From JAILLW01 sp045629045 (GTDB lineage Bacteria > Bacillota > Clostridia > Lachnospirales > Lachnospiraceae), in NCBI GenBank assembly GCA_045629045.1, contig JAZQQM010000004.1, positions 62,001 through 126,000 on the forward strand: DNA of 64,000 nt. The letters run 5' to 3'. A model generated the notes under the pieces. The model was not told the origin of the DNA. It did not search any database and was given only the letters and a program-made list of their open reading frames with translations. The position numbers were made by a program, and so were the translations under genes. Of the stretch, positions 19,132 to 28,813 are shown piece after piece; position 1 is the first letter of the stretch; each line of letters begins with the position of its first letter.

Positions 19132-20280
19132 ATGAGAATAATGTATGTTGCTCCGCGATATCATACGAATCAGCTGGACATAGTAAAAGGGCTGCTTGAT
19201 AGAGGGGATGAAGTTAAATATATATGCTATTACACATCACAGATTGAGGATTATTCTTTGCTAAAACCTGTGGTGCTGGGGTTTTCTTCATTTTCACAAC
19301 TTATTAATAACTTCTATATTAAGGTTATTAAGAGAAATCAAAGAGGAGCATGTGATATTAGGATTAAATACGGAATCCCGCCATTGGGTAAGTTAAAGAA
19401 ACTGATTAGGGAATTTAATCCTGATGTAATGATTTTACGTGATCGAACATTTTATTCTATAAGTGCCAATCTTGTTAAGCCTAAGAATACGGTATCGATT
19501 TTGTATAATCAAAGCCCTTACTATGATGAACCGCCTAAGAAGGATTTGCTACACAAGGCGGTATATGCTTTGACGCCTAAAAACAGATATACGCCTGTAC
19601 TGGGAACAGATGCAGATGGTAAAAAGCCGGGAAATTACGATTATTATCTTCCCTTCGTAATGGATCCACATTGTGCCCCGGATAAGAGAGAGTACTTCCG
19701 GGATGACAGAATAAACATTATGTGTATCGGTGTATTTACGCCCCGAAAGAATCATATGATGCTTTTGGATGCGGTAAGGAAGGTACGAACCGAACTGGGA
19801 ACCGATATAAGTCTTACATTGGTAGGTGAAGCCGTAGAGGACAATCAGATAGAGTATCTTAATTCAATAATGAATCATATTACTGATATTGACGCTAATG
19901 ATTGGGTAACCGTTCATAAGAATCTGTCAAGACAGGAAGTGTTTGACTTATATCTTAAAAATGACCTTTTCGTTATTCCAAGTACAAAAGAACCGGCATC
20001 AATATCACAATTGGAGGCTATGAGTTTTTCCCTTCCGGCTATAGTATCTGACAGCAACGGAACTGCCTGTTACACAATAAACGGAAATAACGGATATCTT
20101 TTTAAGGATAATGATGGTGAGGACTTAACCGATAAGATAAAAGAAGCAGTGTCTTCAAGAGAACATCTTATTAATATGGCCCGCAATGCATATGAATCGG
20201 TATTGGCCAATAATTCATTTGATGCTTATTATGTCGGAATTCAAAGGATAGTAGATGATATCAGAAAAGGTACCAAATAA
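19132..20280 (+). CDS. GT4 family glycosyltransferase
   Basis: A 382-aa GT-B enzyme beginning MRIMYVAPRYHTNQLD. Key parts are INIMCIGVFTPRKNHMMLLD at the start of the donor domain and FVIPSTKEPASISQLEAMSF, with the E-x7-E pattern in divergent form. The frame is open from 19075, but the ATG at 19132 fits the family N-terminus and places the start 10 bp after the ABC transporter stop; the longer form would overlap that gene by 47 bp. It likely extends the same lipid-linked unit that the adjacent flippase exports (inference). Confidence 0.88.
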   Translation: MRIMYVAPRYHTNQLDIVKGLLDRGDEVKYICYYTSQIEDYSLLKPVVLGFSSFSQLINNFYIKVIKRNQRGACDIRIKYGIPPLGKLKKLIREFNPDVMILRDRTFYSISANLVKPKNTVSILYNQSPYYDEPPKKDLLHKAVYALTPKNRYTPVLGTDADGKKPGNYDYYLPFVMDPHCAPDKREYFRDDRINIMCIGVFTPRKNHMMLLDAVRKVRTELGTDISLTLVGEAVEDNQIEYLNSIMNHITDIDANDWVTVHKNLSRQEVFDLYLKNDLFVIPSTKEPASISQLEAMSFSLPAIVSDSNGTACYTINGNNGYLFKDNDGEDLTDKIKEAVSSREHLINMARNAYESVLANNSFDAYYVGIQRIVDDIRKGTK

Positions 20281-21409
20281 AAAAATTAAGGTTATGAACC
20301 TTATATACGGAATGAATGACGGTGGCGCAGAACATATCGTTCTTAACTATTTACGTGATTTTAAGGATGATTCCGATATAGATTTTAAGTTATATGTGTA
20401 TTTGGAACCGAATCATTCAGAGTGTAATGCAGCTGTTAAAGAAGAAGGTCTTAACGTAACTTATCTTAATAATCCGTTAAGCAAAATTAAGCTTCCCATA
20501 ATAAGAGGCCCCTTTAACAGAATAGTAAGAAGAAGAGTATGGCAACAGGCAATTCATGAATTTAGTCCGGACATCGTGCACGTGCATATATCGGAGTTGC
20601 TTGATCAGACCCTTATTCCGATTGTTAATGAAAAGGTTCCGATTCGATTTGATACACTTCATTCGAATCCCTACAGGTATAAAGGACATAAGCTTAGGGT
20701 AATTAAGCGTGCCTTTAATAAAGAGGGTTTCGTTCCTATCTGTGTTACGAATGCTCAGGTGGATGAAGCCAAAGACCATTACGGAATAACCCATTATGAA
20801 GTCGTTCGAAACGGAATAGATATTGAGAGGGTAATTTCTAAAAAAATACCCCGTGAAGAAGCAAGAAGGTTTCTTGAAATAAATGAATCCACCAGAGTTA
20901 TCCTCGGTGTGGGACGTTTACATGATATCAAAAGATATGATCTTTTGATAAAAGCATTTGGAGAAGCACTTAAGAAAAATAACGATATGCTGTTACTATT
21001 GGCCGGTAAGGGAGAATGCGAAGGTTCTTTAAGGGCTTTGTCGGAGGAACTGGGAATTAGCGATAAGATAAGATTCTTAGGCTACAGAACAGATACGGAA
21101 CTTCTGTATTGCGCATCCGATGTATTGGCAGTGACGTCTGTTACGGAATCAAGCTCAATTGTACTTCTTGAGGCTCAACTTTTGGGAACCCGTTGTGTAA
21201 TATCTGCGGGAACGCCTATAGAAAATTCAATTACCGATAAAGTCAGGCAGATGAAAGCGGATGCTGATATAACCGATTGGGCGGATGCTTTGCTTGATGA
21301 TAATTATTTAGGCGAGAAGTTACTCACTACGGATGATATCGAAGTACATAAAGTATCCGAGAGATTAAAAAAAATTTATATAAAGTATTATAACCAAAAT
21401 AAAAAATGA
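20255..21409 (+). CDS. GT4 family glycosyltransferase
   Basis: A 384-aa GT-B enzyme: MNDGGAEHIVLNYLRDF near the N-terminus (acceptor-binding glycine loop), IVHVHISELLDQ, ILGVGRLHDIKRYDLLIKAF (donor domain) and VTESSSIVLLEAQLLG (E-x7-E region). The ATG at 20255 lies 26 bp inside the previous gene, with AAAGGA about 7 bp upstream. It overlaps the following deacetylase gene by 4 bp. Sugar specificity is unknown. Confidence 0.92.
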   Translation: MISEKVPNKKIKVMNLIYGMNDGGAEHIVLNYLRDFKDDSDIDFKLYVYLEPNHSECNAAVKEEGLNVTYLNNPLSKIKLPIIRGPFNRIVRRRVWQQAIHEFSPDIVHVHISELLDQTLIPIVNEKVPIRFDTLHSNPYRYKGHKLRVIKRAFNKEGFVPICVTNAQVDEAKDHYGITHYEVVRNGIDIERVISKKIPREEARRFLEINESTRVILGVGRLHDIKRYDLLIKAFGEALKKNNDMLLLLAGKGECEGSLRALSEELGISDKIRFLGYRTDTELLYCASDVLAVTSVTESSSIVLLEAQLLGTRCVISAGTPIENSITDKVRQMKADADITDWADALLDDNYLGEKLLTTDDIEVHKVSERLKKIYIKYYNQNKK

Positions 21410-22341
21410 AATCCTTTATAATTACTATCGACACAGAGGCTGAAAATCAGTGGGATAAGAACGGAGCGATTACCACCGAAAATGCCAAATATCTACCGAG
21501 ATTTCAGGAACTGTGCGAAAAATACAATTTTATACCTACCTGGCTTACCAACTATGAAATGGCTATGGATGATTATTTCGTTAATTATATGAAGCCTAAA
21601 GCAATAGCCGGTAAGTGTGAAATAGGGATGCATCTTCATGCCTGGAGTACACCTCCGGAATATGAAATTCCACATATTACGGATGAAAAGCCTTATCTTA
21701 TAGAATACCCTGTTGATATTATGGAAGCTAAGATTAAGACTATGACATCGGTAATAGAGGAAAGATTCGGATTTAGACCCCTATCCCACAGAAGCGGAAG
21801 ATGGGCTATGGATGAGAATTATTTTAAGCTACTGTGCAAATACGGATATAGTGTTGACTGTTCCGTTACGCCGGGAATCAGTTGGAGTGAGCATAAAGGC
21901 AGAAGCGGTATTCCGGGAAGCGATTATTCACGGGAAAAGAATACTGCTCATATGACAGAATCCGGAGTTTTGGAGGTTCCGTTATCCTGTGATAAGATGC
22001 ATATGTTTCTTCCGGATTCAATTAGGAGCTTTAGAAATGTTCTTGGAGAAACCAAACGATTGATAACAGGCCGCCCTCAGTGGCTTAGAATAGATAATAC
22101 AATATCTTCGACAGGTGCCAATAAGCTTGCCGAGAGGTTAGCTAAGAACAATGCAGATTATTTGATGTTTATGATACATTCTTCGGAACTTATGCCGGGA
22201 GGCAATCCTACCTTTAAGAATAAAAAGGATATAGAGTGGTTATACGACAGACTTGAGGAATTATTCGGACTGATAAAAGAATTGGGATATGAAGGGAAAT
22301 CTTTAAAGGATTATGCTAATGAATATAAAGAAAATAATTAA
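21406..22341 (+). CDS. NodB-like (CE4) polysaccharide deacetylase family protein
   Basis: A 311-aa protein whose N-terminal ITIDTEAENQW matches the first CE4 motif in its TxDxE form, with GMHLHAWSTPP providing the histidine metal ligands and RSGRWAMDENYFKLLCKYGY the Arg motif. No signal peptide or lipoprotein box is visible, so it probably acts in the cytoplasm on an intermediate rather than on exported polymer. CE4 enzymes remove N- or O-acetyl groups; this subgroup often sits in polysaccharide loci. It overlaps its neighbours on both sides. Confidence 0.85.
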   Translation: MKSFIITIDTEAENQWDKNGAITTENAKYLPRFQELCEKYNFIPTWLTNYEMAMDDYFVNYMKPKAIAGKCEIGMHLHAWSTPPEYEIPHITDEKPYLIEYPVDIMEAKIKTMTSVIEERFGFRPLSHRSGRWAMDENYFKLLCKYGYSVDCSVTPGISWSEHKGRSGIPGSDYSREKNTAHMTESGVLEVPLSCDKMHMFLPDSIRSFRNVLGETKRLITGRPQWLRIDNTISSTGANKLAERLAKNNADYLMFMIHSSELMPGGNPTFKNKKDIEWLYDRLEELFGLIKELGYEGKSLKDYANEYKENN

Positions 22342-24868
22342 AGACAATCTAATATTTATTGCAATTATACTGATTGGTGTGCTGGTGCTTTTTAAGAAGG
22401 ATTCGCACATTACCATGCCGGTGGTTTCGGTTCCGGATGATACTATAGAGTTTACTTCTGATAATGAATATCTTGAGCAAACTTGGTTGACCAATGTTAA
22501 GAAGATTGAACAGATTCAGCTACCGATTATTGCGGACACGGATATTAATGATACTTTGACAATGAAACTCTGTGTTTTGAGATATCCGACTGCCTGGGAT
22601 GCAGAAGTAATAACTGTATCTAAGGAAATAAGTATTCCGGCAGGAAGTGAAAGCACGGTATATTTTGACGTTCCTACTGTAAAAGGTCCTCTTGGTACTA
22701 AATTGTGGATGATTTTTAGTCCGTCAGGCAATAGTGAATGGAAGGCAAGGGTCCCTATAGGAACCAATCATGAAGGTATGAATATAGACGGTCATGATAC
22801 CGGAATGGGCGCAGCCGTTACTTTCGGTGTTATCAAAACAAACAGATTGTTCTGGATATATGCAATACTGTTTATGATAATTGCACCTGCTTTTTTCTTA
22901 ATGACATTATTCAGGCGTAAGTTCGCCGAATGTGCAGGTTTGGGAATTCTCATAAATACGTTGCTGCTATATTTATTTGGACTTTTTGACAGACTTGAAG
23001 TTGGTGCATATTTTGTATGTGCTTTGTCTGTTGTTTTGCTTATACTTACAGTTTTCTTTAATAACAGTAAGTTCTTAAAAAAGGAGAATACAGAGCCTGT
23101 TAAATATATTGACTATGGATTTATTGCATTTTTAGTGGTTTTTGCGGGAATGTTCGTATATTACAGAAATACTGTATATACGGAAATTGATGAATTCGTT
23201 CATTGGGGAATTGCCGTCAAAGATATGGTTTATTATGACAGCTTTGCCAATCATGAGCTTTCAACAATAGTGTTGCAGGATTATCCACCATTTGCAGCGT
23301 TGTATGAATATTTTTATAATTTTGTGGATTGCTATTATTCGGATAAGATGGCATATATGGCATATCATATTATGGCATTTGTCCTTCTTATGCCGATAAT
23401 GACTAAATTCACCAAAAAGAACAAATTGTCTACAGTTATTCTTTGTATCGTTATGCTGGTAATTCCCTGCTTTATGAATGAAAAGGCAGTTAATTCCATA
23501 TATATTGATTCACTGTTGGGAATAGAATTTGCATACCTTCTTATCTGTTATTATATGGACGGATTGGAAAACAAATTTAATATACTAAGAATCGGAGCGG
23601 CGGTTATAGCATTGGTGCTTACCAAGAATATGGGACTTATTCTGGCAGGGCTGGGAATACTGATTATAGTATTTGACTATTTTATGGTCAAAAAGGATAT
23701 ACGAAAGAGTGTCATAAGGCTGATTTCATTAATGCTGATAATGGGAATTACGTTCATTTCATGGCAGATTAGTTTGGGAAAAACTTATGAAGGAAATCTG
23801 TTACCTAATTCTCAAAAACCGATTTTTGCGACAGTGAGTTATGCTGAAGAAATAACAGATACCAATGAGACACTTAAGGCGCAACAGAATGAAACGACTA
23901 CGGCAGTGGCAGAATATTCGCAGAGCCTTATATCAAATATTGCCGCATTATTAAAGGGTAACGGGGCAGAATATCAGAAGAGAACCTTAGACAATTTCAT
24001 TAATAGATTCTTTAGCGGTACTGATGTGACACTTATTGGTTTTAGTATATCTGTATTTGGTTTGCTGGTGCTCATTTTTGTAATAGGAAGTTGTATTAAG
24101 CTTACGGGAGCATACGGCGAAGACAGTGACAGAATGTTTAATTACGGTATTTCGGCTTCGGTAGCGGGATTGTGTTATTTCGGAATATTGCTGTTGTTCT
24201 ATTTGGTTTTCTTTAGTCCCGGAGAGAGTGAAAGTTTAAAGGACTATATCAGATATGCGTCATCATTTTTCATAGGAATATTGTTGACGTTCCTGTATCT
24301 CATGACCGTGGGAATTGACAGGGAACCTAAAAAGTCCGGAAGCGTTATAGCACTGGTACTTTCATGTGCATTTCTGATTTCGATGCCTGTCGGTACTTAT
24401 TATGATTCATATACTACCAAGGTAGAAGAATCCAATCTTCTGTATGGTTTTGACAATATTGCCGAGATATTAAGGAGTAGTGCCTATAAGGGAAACAGAA
24501 CATATTTTGTATGTTCAAATGCTTCCAGTTATGATAAATATTTCTTCTCTGCATATGCCTGTCCTTTATCGGTATCATACGGAACTCCGATACCGATTGC
24601 CAGTGAGGAGATTCTTGATAAAATGGAGACTGAATGGAAAGAAGAAGGTCATCAGTCTGATTATAGAGGAACGGTAGTGGATTATGATGAATGGACCTAC
24701 CTTGCCCGTCAGAATGAATACTTCTTCTTATATCATGTTGATGAAGGATTCAAAGAATCCTTCAAGGATATATTTGAAAATGAAGAAGACATTAAGGACG
24801 GAACGATTTTCAGACCGGGTGATAAGTTTACCAAACTGGGAGAATTTGGATTTATTACATGGAAGTAA
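22319..24868 (+). CDS. Large GT-C-like membrane protein with N-terminal external beta domain
   Basis: An 849-aa membrane protein. One helix (~residues 8-25) is followed by ~140 beta-rich soluble residues (~30-170, with many alternating hydrophobic positions and an STVYFDVPTVKG strand pair), then 10 or more helices. TEIDEFVHWGIAVKDM (~residue 293) followed by YPPFAALYEYF resembles the acidic first loop of GT-C glycosyltransferases. The C-terminal ~140 residues are soluble again. It probably transfers a sugar from a polyprenyl phosphate at the outer face, the beta domain perhaps binding glycan. ATG 22319 is preferred to 22313 because AGGA at 22307-22310 is better spaced. No named family recognised. 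Confidence 0.72.
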   Translation: MNIKKIIKDNLIFIAIILIGVLVLFKKDSHITMPVVSVPDDTIEFTSDNEYLEQTWLTNVKKIEQIQLPIIADTDINDTLTMKLCVLRYPTAWDAEVITVSKEISIPAGSESTVYFDVPTVKGPLGTKLWMIFSPSGNSEWKARVPIGTNHEGMNIDGHDTGMGAAVTFGVIKTNRLFWIYAILFMIIAPAFFLMTLFRRKFAECAGLGILINTLLLYLFGLFDRLEVGAYFVCALSVVLLILTVFFNNSKFLKKENTEPVKYIDYGFIAFLVVFAGMFVYYRNTVYTEIDEFVHWGIAVKDMVYYDSFANHELSTIVLQDYPPFAALYEYFYNFVDCYYSDKMAYMAYHIMAFVLLMPIMTKFTKKNKLSTVILCIVMLVIPCFMNEKAVNSIYIDSLLGIEFAYLLICYYMDGLENKFNILRIGAAVIALVLTKNMGLILAGLGILIIVFDYFMVKKDIRKSVIRLISLMLIMGITFISWQISLGKTYEGNLLPNSQKPIFATVSYAEEITDTNETLKAQQNETTTAVAEYSQSLISNIAALLKGNGAEYQKRTLDNFINRFFSGTDVTLIGFSISVFGLLVLIFVIGSCIKLTGAYGEDSDRMFNYGISASVAGLCYFGILLLFYLVFFSPGESESLKDYIRYASSFFIGILLTFLYLMTVGIDREPKKSGSVIALVLSCAFLISMPVGTYYDSYTTKVEESNLLYGFDNIAEILRSSAYKGNRTYFVCSNASSYDKYFFSAYACPLSVSYGTPIPIASEEILDKMETEWKEEGHQSDYRGTVVDYDEWTYLARQNEYFFLYHVDEGFKESFKDIFENEEDIKDGTIFRPGDKFTKLGEFGFITWK

Positions 24869-26532
24869 ATAATAACCAGAAAACTAAACTGTATATTCCT
24901 GTTTTAATTTTTGCAATAGCTGTATGTATTTATACGGCTATATCATGCTTTATATCAACTCCGGTCCATATAGGCCCGGATGAACAGTTATATATTTCAT
25001 TGGCAAGAAGCTTTCATTATGACGGGAATTTCGTATCCGGCGGAATAGCCAAAAATTACGGAAGTATTCTTTATTCAATGATTATTTCGGTAGCATATTA
25101 CTTTTATTCGCCTGTTTATATTTTTAAAATAATGCGATTAATAAATGTAGTGATTATGACTTCTGCCGTATTCCCTACAATGGGAATAATTAATACAATG
25201 GGAATAAAAGATAAAAAAAAGTGTCTGGCAGTTTTGATTCTTAGTGTGCTGATTCCGGACGTAGCCGGAAGTATGTATATGATGCAGGAAGTATTACTTT
25301 ATCCTGTGTTTATGTGGACAGTTTACTGTGTTCTTAAGAACATTGCAGGCAATCATAGCGACCGGTTTATGGTAGCAATTCCGGTTATGCTAGCCGTTTG
25401 CTACTTTACGAAAACCTCGGCAATAGGATTTGCGTCGGGATATTTTTTATATCTTTTGATTACAGGGGTTTTATGTAACAAGACTAAAGATATTAAAAAG
25501 CGATATGCGGTTAAACTGATATCTGAAGGTGCTGTATATGCTGCTTTGTTATTATTGGAAAAAGTGTATATCTCATATGTCAATGCAGGCTTAACAGCTG
25601 AAAATCACTATATGGATCAGATAAAATGGCTGTTTCCGATTGATTGGACATTGATATTACAGATAATTGTAGGAATCATTTTTTATATTGCATTTACCGG
25701 AATATGTATGGGCGGTGGAATGCTGCTTACTGTATGCAAGGATATTAAAAAAGACAAATTCGGCAGACTGCTTTTTATAATGCTGGGTGTCTCAATAATT
25801 GAGATTGTTATTACTATTCTTTGTACTGAGAACAGAGGACAGATATTACCCAATAAATTTTGTTTCAGATACTTATTCTGTATGGCTGTACCTTTTATTT
25901 GCTGTTTTGTTAAATATGCTGATAACAGAAGTGATAACGAAAGTATATCAGTTGACAGGAAATACCTTTGCGTATGGGTGTTTGAGGGGATAGTTGCACT
26001 GGTATATTTTGTACTGATAGGAACTAATCTCCATGAGGGTATCACAGATGCCTTTTTGGTGATGATAATCGGGCTGATTACCAATAATGTGTTAGCCTGT
26101 TTCGGCATTATTGCAGCGATAATATTTATTATCGGAACGGTGGCATTTTACCATATTGCCAATAAAAAGAATTGGGGTTTTGGCGCTTGCTATCTTAGAA
26201 TAGCATTAATATATTGCACAGGATTTTTGATGCTAAATGCAGTACTGCTACCTTATTATTCCAATCAGGTGGCAGAAGGTAGGCAGATTGAAGCAGATGC
26301 GGTTATATTACAGCAAGAGGCACAAGGATTGGATGCGCAGGTATATATTTGCCGAGGCGGTGAAGGCTATTATCCTATGATAGGGAGTTACCTTAGCAGG
26401 GATGTTATTATGATAGACAGTCCTGAGGATGCTCCTGTATTGGCTGAAGGGAAAACCATCATAGTAATTCCCCGGGAAATGCAGATGACGGCAGATTATA
26501 ACGGAAGTATTGTAAACTGGATTATCAGATAA
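24859..26532 (+). CDS. GT39/ArnT-like membrane glycosyltransferase (GT-C)
   Basis: A 557-aa protein with about 11-12 helices. The first external loop has HIGPDEQLYISLARSFHYDG (residues ~34-53), with the acidic pair expected of GT-C enzymes, then GSILYSMIISVAYYF. A soluble C-terminal segment (~470-557) follows the last helices. The arrangement fits dolichyl- or undecaprenyl-phosphate-sugar dependent transferases. It overlaps the previous GT-C-like gene by 10 bp, so the two are probably co-translated and may act in succession. Substrate unknown. Confidence 0.75.
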   Translation: MEVNNNQKTKLYIPVLIFAIAVCIYTAISCFISTPVHIGPDEQLYISLARSFHYDGNFVSGGIAKNYGSILYSMIISVAYYFYSPVYIFKIMRLINVVIMTSAVFPTMGIINTMGIKDKKKCLAVLILSVLIPDVAGSMYMMQEVLLYPVFMWTVYCVLKNIAGNHSDRFMVAIPVMLAVCYFTKTSAIGFASGYFLYLLITGVLCNKTKDIKKRYAVKLISEGAVYAALLLLEKVYISYVNAGLTAENHYMDQIKWLFPIDWTLILQIIVGIIFYIAFTGICMGGGMLLTVCKDIKKDKFGRLLFIMLGVSIIEIVITILCTENRGQILPNKFCFRYLFCMAVPFICCFVKYADNRSDNESISVDRKYLCVWVFEGIVALVYFVLIGTNLHEGITDAFLVMIIGLITNNVLACFGIIAAIIFIIGTVAFYHIANKKNWGFGACYLRIALIYCTGFLMLNAVLLPYYSNQVAEGRQIEADAVILQQEAQGLDAQVYICRGGEGYYPMIGSYLSRDVIMIDSPEDAPVLAEGKTIIVIPREMQMTADYNGSIVNWIIR

Positions 26533-27738
26533 ATGAAGATTGTATCAATTAATACAGTAACCAACAACTCAACAGGCAGAATAATGCATATGATTCAGCG
26601 CTCGGCAAATGATAAGGGGAACGAAACCTTGGCAATCGTAGGCCGCCGAAAAGTATATGAAGATTTGCCCTGTGTTAAATGCGGAAACGGTATTTCCTTT
26701 TGGATTCATGTTGCCATAACTACTGCCTTTGACAGACAAGGATACGGCTCATATTTTAGTACCCGAAAGATTGTGAAGAGATTACGTGAGGAGAATCCCG
26801 ATATTATTCATCTTCATAATATTCATGGTTATTATATTAATCTTCCTGTGCTGTTTAAGTATCTTACTGAGGAATTTGCAGGTCGCGTTATATGGACCTT
26901 TCATGATTGCTGGCCTGTTACCGGTCATTGTCCGCATTTTGTTATAGCTAAGTGTGACAAGTGGAAGATCGGATGCTACAGCTGTCCCAATAAAGGTCAG
27001 TATCCAATAAGCCTGATTATGGATTCTTCAAAAAGGAATTATTCAGATAAGAAGTCAATGTTTAATTCTTTAAAGGACCTTACTATTGTGACTCCATCAG
27101 AATGGATGGCAAATCAAATAAGAGTATCCTACATGAAGGATTATCCGATTAAGGTGATTCCTAACGGTATAGATACGGAATTGTTTGATTATAACGGAAT
27201 TAAAGAAAATCACGACGAAATATGCAGTGCTTTTGGAATTCCTGCGGACAAAAAGATAATTCTCGGAGTAGCCAGTCAGTGGGATATGCGAAAGGGTTTA
27301 AAGGATATAATGGATTTGACCGGTATCCTGCCTGAAGAATATCAGATAGTGCTAGTAGGTTTAAACAAGAAGCAGCTTGCCTTACTTCCCAAGAATATTA
27401 CGGGAGTTACCAAGGTAAAGGGTGCTTCGGATATAGCGAAGCTGTATTCTGCAGCCGCGGTATTTATTAATCCATCTATGGAAGAATCATTTTCTCTGGT
27501 AACGGTGGAAGCACAATGCTGCGGTACACCCACAGTCGTTCTTGATACTTCGGCAGTTAAGGAACTGGTTAATGATGACAACGGGGTAGTGCTTCACAGA
27601 CATGAGCCACAGGATTATCTTGATGCAATACGTACCATAGAAGGCAGAAATTATTCACGTGAAGCGGTAAGAAATACAGCTGTTAAGTACAATAACCAAA
27701 ATATGACGGATATGTATTTGAAACTATATTATGAATAA
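26533..27738 (+). CDS. GT4 family glycosyltransferase
   Basis: A 401-aa GT-B enzyme starting directly after the preceding stop codon. Motifs are NNSTGRIMHMIQ (N-terminal loop), TFHDCWPVTGHCPHF, a cysteine-rich CDKWKIGCYSCP segment (~residues 146-157), IILGVASQWDMRKG and PSMEESFSLVTVEAQCCG (E-x7-E). The HDCW...C...C pattern is typical of one polysaccharide GT4 subclade. It overlaps the next gene by 8 bp. Donor and acceptor are unknown. Confidence 0.92.
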   Translation: MKIVSINTVTNNSTGRIMHMIQRSANDKGNETLAIVGRRKVYEDLPCVKCGNGISFWIHVAITTAFDRQGYGSYFSTRKIVKRLREENPDIIHLHNIHGYYINLPVLFKYLTEEFAGRVIWTFHDCWPVTGHCPHFVIAKCDKWKIGCYSCPNKGQYPISLIMDSSKRNYSDKKSMFNSLKDLTIVTPSEWMANQIRVSYMKDYPIKVIPNGIDTELFDYNGIKENHDEICSAFGIPADKKIILGVASQWDMRKGLKDIMDLTGILPEEYQIVLVGLNKKQLALLPKNITGVTKVKGASDIAKLYSAAAVFINPSMEESFSLVTVEAQCCGTPTVVLDTSAVKELVNDDNGVVLHRHEPQDYLDAIRTIEGRNYSREAVRNTAVKYNNQNMTDMYLKLYYE

Positions 27739-28813
27739 GACGATTACTTTGTGCAATCATTGTGCGGAATCAAATAAATACGGAAAACCCCTTGGTCATT
27801 CTCTTAAGGTAACAAGGGAATATTTTGAATTATTAAAAGATTGGTTTGACAGAATAGAGTTAAGGGCTGTGGGAAGTATAGCGGATAATTCTCTGCAGAT
27901 TGGATTTGATAATATTAGCAAACTTCCATATGAAATTAACGTGGATGCACCATTTACGTTATCTCGACGAATCAAAGACAAAATAGGATTTTTTGACAAT
28001 ATTAAAGAGTGCCTAAATTCAGATACAGATGCCGTGTTCTTTTATCAGGGAGATTTCTTTTTATATTTTTATCTGTGTTTCAGGTATAGGAAGAAACCGA
28101 ATAAAAAGCTGTATGCATTAGCCTTTAGAGATGATTTTTCGGGCGGAAAGATTGAGTGGATACTTCAGAAGGTATTTAAGAAGGGTATAACCAAGCTTGA
28201 CGGATTAATCTATACTATGCCTACTGCATCCATAGAACATGTTAACAAGATATGGATTTCAGATTATTTGTATTCGGAAAAAAAATATGGTTATCTTCGT
28301 AAACTTCCCAAAGAGAAGAAGGTTGTCTGTTTGGGAACGATGAACCGTTATAAGGATCTTGAAGGAGTAGTAAAAGTATTTTCGAATACCGATATCAGGG
28401 TTGAGATAATAGGTGCCTTTGATGAAAAAGAGAGAATCGACTCTCTTAAGAAAACGGCTTCCGATAACATAGTAATCGAAGACAGAGTACTTGAAGATAA
28501 TGAGTACTACGAAAAGATGGCAACGGCTGCCTATGGAATATTACCGTATGATATGAATCAGTATCATAACAGAACCTCGGGCGTACTGCTTGAAACCCTG
28601 TTTGTGGGTTCTGTTCCTATAGCTCCTCGGGAATTGCTGAATAACAACGACTGTGATGGAATTTCATATGACGAAATCCTAAAGCTTGATGTTAACAGAA
28701 TTAATACTGATGATTTAGATATTTATACTAAGAAGCAACTTTCAAAGATATCGGATTGTTCTATTGAGGCGACCCAGGAACGCCTTTGTAGTTTTCTTAT
28801 GGGTGAACAGTAA
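27731..28813 (+). CDS. Probable GT-B glycosyltransferase, unassigned family
   Basis: A 360-aa protein I cannot place in a named family with certainty. The second half looks like a GT-B donor domain: KKVVCLGTMNRYKDLEGVVK, then EKMATAAYGILPYDM and RTSGVLLETLFVGSVPIAP, parallel to the GT4 E-rich site. The first half contains ALAFRDDFSGGKIEWILQKV. It is flanked by a GT4 gene (8-bp overlap) and a PIG-L deacetylase. It is most likely a cytoplasmic glycosyltransferase. Confidence 0.68.
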   Translation: MNKTITLCNHCAESNKYGKPLGHSLKVTREYFELLKDWFDRIELRAVGSIADNSLQIGFDNISKLPYEINVDAPFTLSRRIKDKIGFFDNIKECLNSDTDAVFFYQGDFFLYFYLCFRYRKKPNKKLYALAFRDDFSGGKIEWILQKVFKKGITKLDGLIYTMPTASIEHVNKIWISDYLYSEKKYGYLRKLPKEKKVVCLGTMNRYKDLEGVVKVFSNTDIRVEIIGAFDEKERIDSLKKTASDNIVIEDRVLEDNEYYEKMATAAYGILPYDMNQYHNRTSGVLLETLFVGSVPIAPRELLNNNDCDGISYDEILKLDVNRINTDDLDIYTKKQLSKISDCSIEATQERLCSFLMGEQ

